NCBI RefSeq assembly: GCF_004683865.2
Contig: NZ_CP040765.1
Location: 246,432-310,431, forward strand
Direction of reading: 5' to 3'
From: Paracoccus liaowanqingii
GTDB taxonomy: Bacteria; Pseudomonadota; Alphaproteobacteria; Rhodobacterales; Rhodobacteraceae
DNA length: 64,000 nucleotides
How positions within the stretch are numbered: the first letter of the stretch is position 1; each line of letters starts with the position of its first letter. This document shows positions 1 to 6,936 of this stretch, in pieces. The translations under genes and the position numbers were made by a program. The notes below the pieces were generated by a model that was not told the DNA's origin, searched no databases, and saw only the letters and a program-made list of their open reading frames with translations.

Positions 1-147
1 TGGCTGATCGAGCTGATCCGGGCGCGGGCCGGCGAGTCCTTCGATCTCGAACTGGAGGGTTGTGATGGCACGGGTCATCTCGGTCTGCCTGCCGATGTGG
101 CCGATCGACCGGCGGCAGCGGCAGGCAGACAGCACGCCCTCGGCTGA
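1..147 (+). CDS. ImuA-like protein, 3' end only
   Basis: The open frame entering from the left edge reads WLIELIRARAGESFDLELEG and stops at TGA 145-147. It overlaps the start of an imuB-type gene (start near 62-65) in another frame. That overlap is the usual arrangement of imuA-imuB in alphaproteobacterial imuA-imuB-dnaE2 mutagenesis cassettes, where ImuA is a RecA-like accessory factor of translesion synthesis. Only about 48 residues are visible and no catalytic motif falls in them, so the call rests mainly on the imuB-like neighbour. Confidence 0.5.
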   Translation, partial: WLIELIRARAGESFDLELEGCDGTGHLGLPADVADRPAAAAGRQHALG

Positions 148-583
148 GGCCCCGCTGATCCTGGTGGGCCGGCTCAGTAACCGCCGGGTGGTCACCGCCG
201 CTTGCGAGGCGGCCATGGGTCTCGGCCTGCGCATCGGCATGCCGGTGAGCAAGGCGCAGGCGCTGGCGCTGGCGCTGGAGCGGCTTGGCCTGTGGCTTTT
301 GCAGCGCATCGCGCCCATCGTGGCGGTCGATCCACCCGACAATGGCTATGCCGCATCCATTGCAGAGCTTCTTATACCGGAGCAAAGCCTGCTGTTGCTT
401 GCTGGTTTCGCGGGCATTGCTCTTGGCGGCCTGCTGCTTTCGGCAGGCTATTTATATATGATTCTAGTGCTGAACGAGTGCACAAGGTTGCTTGGCGCTC
501 TGGTTGAAGTAGGACAGAACTCACTGGTGGTCTATGTTTTGCAGGGCTTTGTTGCAAGCTTTGTATTCGGAGGCCGTAGGTGA
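62..583 (+). pseudogene. imuB 5' fragment fused in frame to a DUF418-type membrane protein 3' part
   Basis: The first 90 or so residues (MARVISVCLPMWPIDR, then VVTAACEAAMGLGLRIGMP and LWLLQRIAPIVAVDPPD) are typical of ImuB, a Y-family polymerase-like protein. A segment between SKAQAL and LERL seems shorter than in intact ImuB, which suggests an internal deletion. From about base 341 the homology changes abruptly to hydrophobic sequence (LLLLAGFAGIALGGLLLSAG, then VGQNSLVVYVLQGFVASFVF) like the C-terminal half of DUF418 membrane proteins. The catalytic acidic residues and most of ImuB are gone. The start is ATG 65 or GTG 62. I infer a deletion or recombination junction rather than a designed fusion. 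Confidence 0.65.
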
Positions 584-796
584 GGGCTGTTTAAACGGTT
601 CGGGTTTGTCAAGCTTTTGGCAATCGGTCTTCTGATAGCCGGGCTGCCTGTTTGTGCGATTGAAGTTGTGGCGGTACGCGCCGGCCGCGGTCCGGTGGAG
701 GAGTTGCTGCGGTCGATGACCTTTGGTCGGTGCTGCAAAATGGTCGGTGCTGCAAAAGGAGCAGTTAGATTTGAGTTATTCCGCCTTCGACCATAG
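341..796 (+). pseudogene. DUF418-type membrane protein, C-terminal remnant
   Basis: The frame that begins inside the chimeric ORF continues past its TGA (581-583) in the same frame: LFKRFGFVKLLAIGLLIAGL followed by GPVEELLRSMTFGR, resembling the usual end of DUF418 (YeiB-like) proteins. The internal TGA falls where the family normally has Gly-rich sequence. The frame finally stops at TAG 794-796, after running through a tandem 17-bp repeat. The N-terminal half is absent. Function of the family is unclear; this copy is almost certainly dead. Confidence 0.5.
724..757. repeat. Two tandem copies of a 17-bp unit
   Basis: TGGTCGGTGCTGCAAAA occurs at 724-740 and again, identical and contiguous, at 741-757. 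It lies about 80 bp beyond the palindrome pair next to repC. With only two copies it may be a slippage duplication at the end of the DUF418 remnant rather than an iteron array. Confidence 0.85.
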
Positions 797-833
797 CCTG
801 CTATTCCAATCGGTCAGTAGCACTTGATCGACC

Positions 834-896
834 TTAACAGGTGTTAATTCGGCAGCCACTCTCCGGGCATCCGTATCCTCGCTTAACACCTGTTAA
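834..896. repeat. Pair of 14-bp palindromes next to the repC stop; candidate partition site
   Basis: TTAACAGGTGTTAA at 834-847 and TTAACACCTGTTAA at 883-896 are each near-perfect palindromes and are reverse complements of one another. The second overlaps the repC stop codon (TAA, complement of 893-895). In repABC replicons the ParB-like RepB binds short palindromic centromere sites in or near the operon. I see no other repeated palindrome close to these rep genes, so these are my candidate parS sites. They could instead form a large hairpin terminating repC transcription, since the two copies are mutually complementary. Confidence 0.5.
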
Positions 897-2116
897 GCCA
901 CATTTCGCTTTCCAATCAGCGCCATCACCATCGGCCCGCAAGAAAACTCGCCTGACGCGGCCTTCGCTGTGAGTGCACGCAGATACCCACCCGGCGACCT
1001 GATCTCTGCAAAACGCTCTAGCATTGCCACCATGACAATCGATGCCTGTTCCGGTCCCATGCAACGCTGAGCCTCTTCCCAAGCTGACAGGCTGATGCCC
1101 ATCGCAGGTCGCATATGACAGGCAGCATTGAAAAGCTGATGCCAGTGCCTGACCTCGCCTTGGTAAAACACACCAAGCGAGGGGCAGGCGGCAGTGACCA
1201 GATGAAGCGGGATATTCGGCATCTGCTGCATCTCTCGCTGGTCAATTCTGTCATCAAGCACGATAACCTGCTCATTTCGTGCATCGTTGCATTGCGCGGG
1301 ATCTTCTAAGCTATGTTCAGAATCAATAGATTCTTTATTTGAACTATGATGGTGCTGCTCAATTTGGGCAGCATTGCTGTTCAGATCCTCTGTTCCAGGG
1401 CCGTCAATGATGCTCCTTGCGTGGTCGAGCAATGCCTCAAGCTTAGTGCGGAACTCGCCCAAAACCTCAGCTGAGAGTTTGCGGCGGAGGGCTTTGGCCA
1501 CCACCACGGCCGTGTCATGCAGTTGCCGCCACAGATCAAGATCAGGCCTCACCTCTTGGCCGAACTCTGCCAGGGCCGCCAGATCGCGGCGCATGAGGCT
1601 TACAATCACCCGCAAGCGTTTGACGCCGCTTTCAGCATTGCGTACCGCGTCAGCCGCGCGCGCAATTTCTTCAGCGCGACGAAAGAGCGGGGAGAGGTCG
1701 AAGCCGAAGGCACAGCGCTCGTCACCATGCTTACGGGCGTAACGTTTCCCGTTCGGGCTGTCGCGCCTTGCCACCATGCCAGATTCGATCAGCCGGGAAA
1801 GATGGCGGCGCATCGTCGAGCAGGGCATGCCGTTCAGCCGTTCACAGATGGTCTTATTGGCCGGAAAAACGATCATCTCCGCGTTTCCGCCAAGCGCATC
1901 ATGCGGAAAGAAGCTGAGAAGCCCCTGCAGAACTGTCAAATCGCGTTCCGTGAGGCCAAAGGCGGTCTGAGCTTTGGACAGCTCGCGCAGAAGCTCCCAT
2001 TTGTTTATCGGCCTGTCCGGGACGGTGGCTTCCGTCCTTTCGACCACGCGCAGGTTGGCATGCGAAATTGGCCGCATAAACGGTGAAAGTGGCGTGTAAT
2101 CCATAAGTTCATTCAC
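893..2116 (-). CDS. repC: Plasmid replication initiator RepC
   Basis: A protein of about 407 residues with the RepC signature start PLSPFMRPISHANLR, an N-terminal winged-helix replication domain (NKTICERLNGMPCSTMRRHL) and a basic C-terminal half. It is the third gene of a minus-strand repA-repB-repC operon. In this family RepC is the replication initiator and the origin lies inside repC; the AT-rich stretch around 1305-1385 is the obvious candidate here. The start could be GTG 2116 or ATG 2104, which begins MDYTPLSP. Expression is expected to be limited by the antisense RNA encoded in the 200-bp gap to repB. Confidence 0.93.
   Translation of the reverse strand: MNELMDYTPLSPFMRPISHANLRVVERTEATVPDRPINKWELLRELSKAQTAFGLTERDLTVLQGLLSFFPHDALGGNAEMIVFPANKTICERLNGMPCSTMRRHLSRLIESGMVARRDSPNGKRYARKHGDERCAFGFDLSPLFRRAEEIARAADAVRNAESGVKRLRVIVSLMRRDLAALAEFGQEVRPDLDLWRQLHDTAVVVAKALRRKLSAEVLGEFRTKLEALLDHARSIIDGPGTEDLNSNAAQIEQHHHSSNKESIDSEHSLEDPAQCNDARNEQVIVLDDRIDQREMQQMPNIPLHLVTAACPSLGVFYQGEVRHWHQLFNAACHMRPAMGISLSAWEEAQRCMGPEQASIVMVAMLERFAEIRSPGGYLRALTAKAASGEFSCGPMVMALIGKRNVA
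1305..1385. other. AT-rich segment inside repC, candidate oriV
   Basis: Within otherwise GC-rich repC this stretch (for example TCAGAATCAATAGATTC and TTTATTTGAACTATGATG) is clearly AT-enriched. RepABC replicons are known to start replication within repC, in an AT-rich part of the coding sequence. The assignment is inference from composition and position. Confidence 0.4.
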
Positions 2117-2188
2117 GAAGGCAAAGATTCCACGTACCGCGAATCGCTTTGCGCTTGCGGGGTAGGGGCCAAATCGCTACATTCAGAG

Positions 2189-2275
2189 GTGCGAAAACTG
2201 AGTTTGTAGCGGGCTTCGCCCGGTGCAGAATCCAAAAAGGGTCTCGTGGGGCTTGCTTCACGGGGCCTTTTTCTC
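2189..2275 (+). ncRNA. Countertranscribed RNA of the repABC operon
   Basis: The repB-repC gap (2117-2317) has no gene. On the plus strand, opposite the repC leader, it shows a possible promoter (TTGCGG 2155-2160, 16-bp spacer, CTACAT 2177-2182), a small hairpin (GCGGGC-TTC-GCCCG) and then a strong terminator-like stem. All repABC plasmids studied carry a small antisense RNA here that represses repC and determines incompatibility. The 5' end is a guess from the promoter. Confidence 0.6.
2234..2272 (+). terminator. Intrinsic terminator of the antisense RNA
   Basis: AAAAAGG at 2234-2240 pairs with CCTTTTT at 2266-2272, and TCTCGTG with CACGGGG (with G-U pairs and one bulged G), leaving a ten-base loop. 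The T run continues as CTCTTTT. The stem is A-rich on the left and T-rich on the right, so it could also stop or pause the repC leader transcript on the other strand, as the antisense mechanism requires. Confidence 0.65.
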
Positions 2276-2317
2276 TTTTGCCTGTATCGTGCCTCCTTTT
2301 TTGTTGGTTGCTCGTCC

Positions 2318-3238
2318 TCAGTCTTCTGAACGTTTCCAACGCTCATGAAGCTCGGCGATCAACTGCGGGGCATTGCCCTCCAACCAGCTGACGAAATTTG
2401 AATCCTCGGCCCTAAGGTCGAGTGTGAACTGCTTGCCACGGCGCCCGGTGGCGACCATTGCTGCGCCAATACCGGGGATCAGTACGGCGGGCGGGCGATT
2501 GTGGAGCGGTGGGCCAGATCGTTGTGCTGACGACAGAACGGCAAGGAACGCTTTGTCGGATTTCTCATCAGCATCACCTGAATGCGTTGTCTTGATATTA
2601 TTGGCCAATGATACCAGCGGGTCGCGGTCTGCATCGGCAGCCGCCAGCAATTTCTTGAGCTCTTCCCATCGAGGCCTGCCGATACCGGGCGCCGCACCGA
2701 TGGCGAGGACAAGATCCTCTCCGACTGCTCTGACGACACTCAACAACTGAGAAACACCGGCCTCGGTTAGGTTCAGCACCTCTGCGACGCCTTTGTTCGT
2801 CCGTTCGGCCTCATTCAGATGATCGCCATCCAGCAGGGCGGCGGCGACAAGCGCCCGCTCGATAAAGCTGAGGTCGCGGCGTTCCTGATTTTCCAGAAGC
2901 TGATCGCGAAGCGCCTGATCGCCTTCAATCTCTGTGACGATGGCGCGAACCTTTATGCCAAGTTCGCGGCAGGCCTCAAGACGCCTCCGGCCATAGATCA
3001 GGCTGTAGCGATCACCGTCCAGGGGCCGCACGAGGATGGGGACGCGCTGGCCGTTTCTGGCAATCGACGCCTTCAAGCCCTCGACCCCGATTTGCAGTCG
3101 ATCATCAAGCCGGCCCGTGGTCTCGATTTGGTCTGAGTCGATCTCGAACACGCCGCCGCGAAGACGGCGGCCCTCCATGGCGTCGGGGGCGTTGCGGAGG
3201 GTCTGCAGCGGCAGACCGAGTTTAGGCTTTCTTGCCAT
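2318..3238 (-). CDS. repB: Plasmid partitioning protein RepB (ParB family)
   Basis: Starting at ATG 3238 (MARKPKLGLPLQ) the protein is about 306 residues. It has a ParB/Srx-type N-terminal domain (GLKASIARNGQRVPILVRP, YSLIYGRRRLEACRELG, ENQERRDLSFIERA), a central helix-turn-helix (GVAEVLNLTEAGVSQLLSVV) and a C-terminal region. The start overlaps the end of repA by 17 bases, consistent with translational coupling. An upstream ATG at 3289 is in frame but lies inside repA and adds sequence unlike the family. RepB binds the centromere-like site and works with RepA for segregation. Confidence 0.93.
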   Translation of the reverse strand: MARKPKLGLPLQTLRNAPDAMEGRRLRGGVFEIDSDQIETTGRLDDRLQIGVEGLKASIARNGQRVPILVRPLDGDRYSLIYGRRRLEACRELGIKVRAIVTEIEGDQALRDQLLENQERRDLSFIERALVAAALLDGDHLNEAERTNKGVAEVLNLTEAGVSQLLSVVRAVGEDLVLAIGAAPGIGRPRWEELKKLLAAADADRDPLVSLANNIKTTHSGDADEKSDKAFLAVLSSAQRSGPPLHNRPPAVLIPGIGAAMVATGRRGKQFTLDLRAEDSNFVSWLEGNAPQLIAELHERWKRSED

Positions 3239-4415
3239 TGCGTCCCCATGTGCTTTGGACAAGTGCTGCGATCTCGTCATTGACGGCATTCATGGAATCG
3301 ATGGCGCGATCAAAGGTTTGTCTTGTGAAATCTCTTCGGTCCGCTTCGTACAGCGTCTGCTTTGTAAGCCCGGCGTCAGAGATGGCGGTGGATTCCACCA
3401 TATGGTTTGTGAGGACGGAACGACCGAAAAGACCGCGGATAAAAGCGATGACCTCGGTCTGGGGGGCGTCGCCGACCTTGTAGCGTGTCGGCAGGAAGCG
3501 CAGCCAATCAAAGCGCAGATTTGCGCCTGCGTCCCGGATAACCCCAAGCAGATCGGCCGTCATCCGCAGAAACTGCGACATGGACATGAGGTCAAGCATC
3601 TGGGGGTGAACGGTTACAAGAACACCCGAAGAGGCAGACAGCGCCGACATTGTCAGAAAGCCAAGCTGGGGCGGGCAGTCGATCACGACCACGTCGTAAT
3701 CCGCCTCAACGCTGCCAAGCGCGTCCCGGACACGGGCAAAGAATGCCCGCGCCCCGCCCCGCTGAATCGCAGCGGGCGTTTCATGCTCGAACTCCATCAG
3801 CTCAAGATTGCCGGGGATCAGGTCGAGACCACGGATATAGGTTTTGCGGATCACATCCGAGATAGGGACCGGATCGTCATAGCGGACCGCGTCATAAAGC
3901 GTTCCGCCCTCCATTAGATCAATCTCGGGCTGGATACCGTGAAGAGCAGACAGAGACGCCTGCGGGTCCAGATCAATCGCCAGAACCCGGTACCCCTTGA
4001 GGGCAAACCGCTGTGCCAGATGAGCCGAGGTCGTGGTCTTGCCGCTGCCACCCTTGAAGTTCACAACGGATATGACCTGAAGTTCATCACCCTGCCAACG
4101 CCCCGGCACATAGGTTCCGGGCTTTTTCGCGTTTGTTTCCAATGCATGACGGATCTGCCAGATATCATCCAGCGTATAGCGGCGGTGGCTGCCCGCCGTT
4201 GTCTCGACGTTTGCGATTTTTCCTTCCCGATGCAGCTTGCGGAGATAGGTGTGGTCGACGCCTAGCAGTTCGGCAGCCTCGCCACTGGTCAGGCTTCGCA
4301 TGACCTTTTTCGCGTCCGGCGGAAAATGGGCTGCGCGCTGAGCATGAAGATTTGACGCGAGAAGTTCCGCGTAATGTCCAATGGCGATATCCAGATCCTG
4401 CTCAGCTTCGCTCAT
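3222..4415 (-). CDS. repA: Plasmid partitioning ATPase RepA (ParA family)
   Basis: 397 residues. An N-terminal MerR-like helix-turn-helix (SGEAAELLGVDHTYLRKLHR, about residues 45-65) precedes a ParA-type ATPase domain with deviant Walker A (FKGGSGKTTTSAHLA), A' (DLDPQASLSAL) and Walker B (VVIDCPPQLG). It heads the repABC operon and, in known systems, also represses the operon promoter, which should lie in the 4416-4563 gap. RepA and RepB together partition the plasmid. Confidence 0.94.
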   Translation of the reverse strand: MSEAEQDLDIAIGHYAELLASNLHAQRAAHFPPDAKKVMRSLTSGEAAELLGVDHTYLRKLHREGKIANVETTAGSHRRYTLDDIWQIRHALETNAKKPGTYVPGRWQGDELQVISVVNFKGGSGKTTTSAHLAQRFALKGYRVLAIDLDPQASLSALHGIQPEIDLMEGGTLYDAVRYDDPVPISDVIRKTYIRGLDLIPGNLELMEFEHETPAAIQRGGARAFFARVRDALGSVEADYDVVVIDCPPQLGFLTMSALSASSGVLVTVHPQMLDLMSMSQFLRMTADLLGVIRDAGANLRFDWLRFLPTRYKVGDAPQTEVIAFIRGLFGRSVLTNHMVESTAISDAGLTKQTLYEADRRDFTRQTFDRAIDSMNAVNDEIAALVQSTWGRNGKKA

Positions 4416-4563
4416 ATCCGTCCCGATCCGTGGGCGCGCTTTTTATCTGATCGCGCGTTATTTTTCGAGACTATTGCCCGCGCAACCAGATTCGTGCAAG
4501 CACTTTCTAGACTCGGTGGCTTTCCGGTCGCTCAGCACAAACACGTTGTGTCTTGCACCGGGC

Positions 4564-5730
4564 TCACCAGCGGGTGCACAGATGCTCAACCGCGCGGGCC
4601 AGCGGCACCGCTCGCAGACCGTTGCTTGCCGGAACCTCATGTTCACCCGCATAGACCAGCAGCTTTTGGTCAGCCCCGATATCCTCGACCGCGAGATGAA
4701 AACCTCGCGATACCTTTGGGGTGGTGGTGCGCTTGATTTCAATCGCCCAAGTTTCGTTTCCGGGAAGCCTCAGAACAAGGTCCAGCTCCGCACCTGCGGC
4801 CGTCCGGTAGAAATAAGGCTCGGTCCCCGCGGGTGCGCAGGCGATCAGGGTCTCGATGCAGAACCCTTCCCAGCTGCCGCCGACCACCGGATGGCCGAGC
4901 AGGCTCTCCATGGAACCAAGGCCAAGCAGGGCGTGGACAAGGCCGCTGTCCCTCACAAAGACCTTTGGCGATTTGACGAGGCGCTTGCCGACATTCTCGT
5001 GCCAAGGCTGCAGGCGTCGCACCAGCATGAGATCAACGAGCAGATCAAGATAGCGCCCAACCGTCTGACCCGACACACCCAACCCCTCGGCCAGCGCAGC
5101 AGCATTCAGCAGCCCGCCCTGTGCATGTGCCAGCATTGTCCAGAAGCGGCGCAAGGTGGTCGCCGGTATTCGCGGCCCAAGGGCAGGGATGTCGCGCTCC
5201 AGATAGGTCCGCAGAAAATCCCCGCGCCAGCCAATGCTGGCGCTGTCATTCTCTGCCTGAAAACTGTCAGGAAAGCCCCCGCGCAGCCACAGGTCGTTCT
5301 GCCGTTCGCGGCCTACCTCATCAAGCAGAAGGGGTGGCATTTCGATATAGCGGACGCGACCGGCAAGGGATTCTGCAGATTGATGAAGCAGCACATTCGA
5401 TGCAGAGCCCAGCAAAAGGAATTGTCCCGTGCGGAACCCCTTGCGCCTGCGCATGTCAATCTGCCCGCGGAGGCTTTTGAACAGGCCGGGCATCTGCTGA
5501 ACCTCGTCAAGGATCACGAGCCGACCCGCCTGTTCGTCCAGATAGAGATCGGGCTCGGTCAGGACCTGCCGGTCTGCGTCGCGCTCCATGTCCAGGTATA
5601 CAGAGGGGCGTTGCTCGGCTATCTCCATTGCAAGAGTGGTTTTTCCGACCTGCCGGGGCCCCAAGAGCACAACGGCCGCTTGGCTTTGAAGAGCGGATAA
5701 CACGATCTGGTTGGTGCGGCGTTGATACAT
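4564..5730 (-). CDS. AAA family ATPase with C-terminal DUF4143 domain
   Basis: 388 residues. Walker A is GPRQVGKTTLA (about residues 24-34) and Walker B is LVILDEVQQMP. The C-terminal DUF4143 part carries the typical LRGGFPDSF motif, a winged-helix-like stretch (AAALAEGLGVSGQTVGRYLD) and a nuclease-like signature (GAELDLVLRLP, WAIEIKRTTTP) reminiscent of the D-ExK fold. Such proteins are widespread, often mobile, and of unknown cellular role. It stands alone between repA and the resolvase pseudogene. Confidence 0.85.
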   Translation of the reverse strand: MYQRRTNQIVLSALQSQAAVVLLGPRQVGKTTLAMEIAEQRPSVYLDMERDADRQVLTEPDLYLDEQAGRLVILDEVQQMPGLFKSLRGQIDMRRRKGFRTGQFLLLGSASNVLLHQSAESLAGRVRYIEMPPLLLDEVGRERQNDLWLRGGFPDSFQAENDSASIGWRGDFLRTYLERDIPALGPRIPATTLRRFWTMLAHAQGGLLNAAALAEGLGVSGQTVGRYLDLLVDLMLVRRLQPWHENVGKRLVKSPKVFVRDSGLVHALLGLGSMESLLGHPVVGGSWEGFCIETLIACAPAGTEPYFYRTAAGAELDLVLRLPGNETWAIEIKRTTTPKVSRGFHLAVEDIGADQKLLVYAGEHEVPASNGLRAVPLARAVEHLCTRW

Positions 5731-5778
5731 ACCTTGTAACTATTCCATGAAATGGAGGTTTTGCAAGGTTGTTCTGTT

Positions 5779-6660
5779 TTACAGCCGCTCCAATGTCTTG
5801 ACCTTTTCTAACAGCATCTTCACGGATGAGAGCTGCCAGCTTGTCCGCCCGCGCGGGGCGCGTTCGCGCATGGCCTCCAGCCGGGTGCAGATCGCCTGCA
5901 GAGTGATGTCGGGATCGGCGCCTATGACGGCGGCGACAAGGGCGGGCAGGCGGTCATCTGCGCCGCGGCGGCGGGCGCAGTCCAGCACAAACCGGGGCAG
6001 GAAGCCGTCGCGGATATTGGCGTTCACCACGTGCAGCAGCCGCGCCTGCGTCCAGCGCCGGGCCTCGGGCAGGGGTGCGTTGATGATGCGCAGCACGTCC
6101 TCCCACGGCATGTCCGGGCGCAGGCGGCGCACATGGGGGACCCAGCCCGTCGCGCTCTGCCTCAGTCGCTCCATGTAGCCGTCGTGTCGGGTGAGGCGGA
6201 CCTTGCGCAATGCGGCCGGATCGCGGGCGCGCAGGCCGGAATTGCCGCCGATCCGGCCCTGACTGCGGGCGCCTTCCCGCCCTGCCTTGGTGCGCTCTCG
6301 GATCAGGGCGCGTTCAAATTCAACGGCGGCGCTCAGAACCTGCAGCGTAAATTTGCCCTGCGGCGAGGCGGTGTCCATCGGGTCCTGGATCGAGCAGAAG
6401 AACGCGCCTTTGGCTTCCCGCCGCTCAATCACCTCCAGCAGGAGCGACAGCGACCGCGCCCGACGGTCGATCCGCACCATGACCAACGTGTTGCCCCGTC
6501 CGATGCGGTCCAGCACGCGGGCGAGCACGGGCCGAGCGCGAGTGCCACCTAAGCCCTGTTCTTCGTGGATATCAGAGCAGCCCGTAGATTTCAGGGTCTG
6601 CACCTAGGGCAGGGGGGTCTGATCTTCGGTCGAAACGCGGGCGTAGCCGAGCAGGGGCAT
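5779..6660 (-). pseudogene. Serine resolvase (long Tn3-type TnpR) with an in-frame TAG
   Basis: Reading from ATG 6660 gives MPLLGYARVSTEDQTPLP, then TAG (complement of 6604-6606), then VQTLKSTGCSDIHEEQGLGG in the same frame to the stop at 5779. RVST contains the catalytic serine of serine recombinases. LVMVRIDRRARS, QGKFTLQVLSAAVEFERALI and RTKAGREGAR are further resolvase motifs. The TAG sits where CAG (Gln) is expected (Q-x-QTL), so a single C-to-T change explains it. Re-initiation at GTG 6603 would lack the catalytic serine. The roughly 100-residue C-terminal extension resembles the longer ISXc5-type resolvases. No matching tnpA or res site was found. Confidence 0.75.
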
Positions 6661-6927
6661 CAGAAGAACCGTTTTGCATAAAAGCTAAGCTTTAATAAAC
6701 GACCGTTTGTAAACAGAAGCAAGTAATCTGCCCTCGATCATATGCTCTGTTTCTTCAGTGGATGAAGACCAATCGCAGGGCTCTCGTGCCCTTGGTAGCC
6801 AAGCAGTGAAACTGCTGCAGTCGGCCTCCAGAAAATACATCAGTACTCTTCATAAAAGTACTAAGTTGATGCCTGAAGTTATCTAGGCACTGCATTAAAA
6901 TGAAAAAGAGGCTTCGCTCCTCGATCA
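6661..6927. other. Gene-free spacer before the IS66 nest
   Basis: Relatively AT-rich, with no convincing gene. A short open frame at 6755-6949 on the minus strand has no recognisable features and reaches into the IS end. In the rearranged ancestral sequence this is probably the 5' flank of the gene that now resumes at 11259. Confidence 0.5.
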
Positions 6928-6935
6928 GATGCCGT
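6928..6935. repeat. Left copy of an 8-bp target duplication bounding the IS66 nest
   Basis: GATGCCGT lies immediately outside the left terminal repeat of the nest and reappears at 11258-11265 just outside its right end. Eight base pairs is the usual IS66-family duplication length. Removing everything between would restore the ATG of the gene that now starts at 11259. Confidence 0.65.
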
Positions 6936-6936
6936 G

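Noticed and set aside
724..757. Iterons of an additional replication origin
   Set aside because: Only two contiguous copies, no neighbouring iteron-binding Rep gene, and repABC plasmids do not use iterons.
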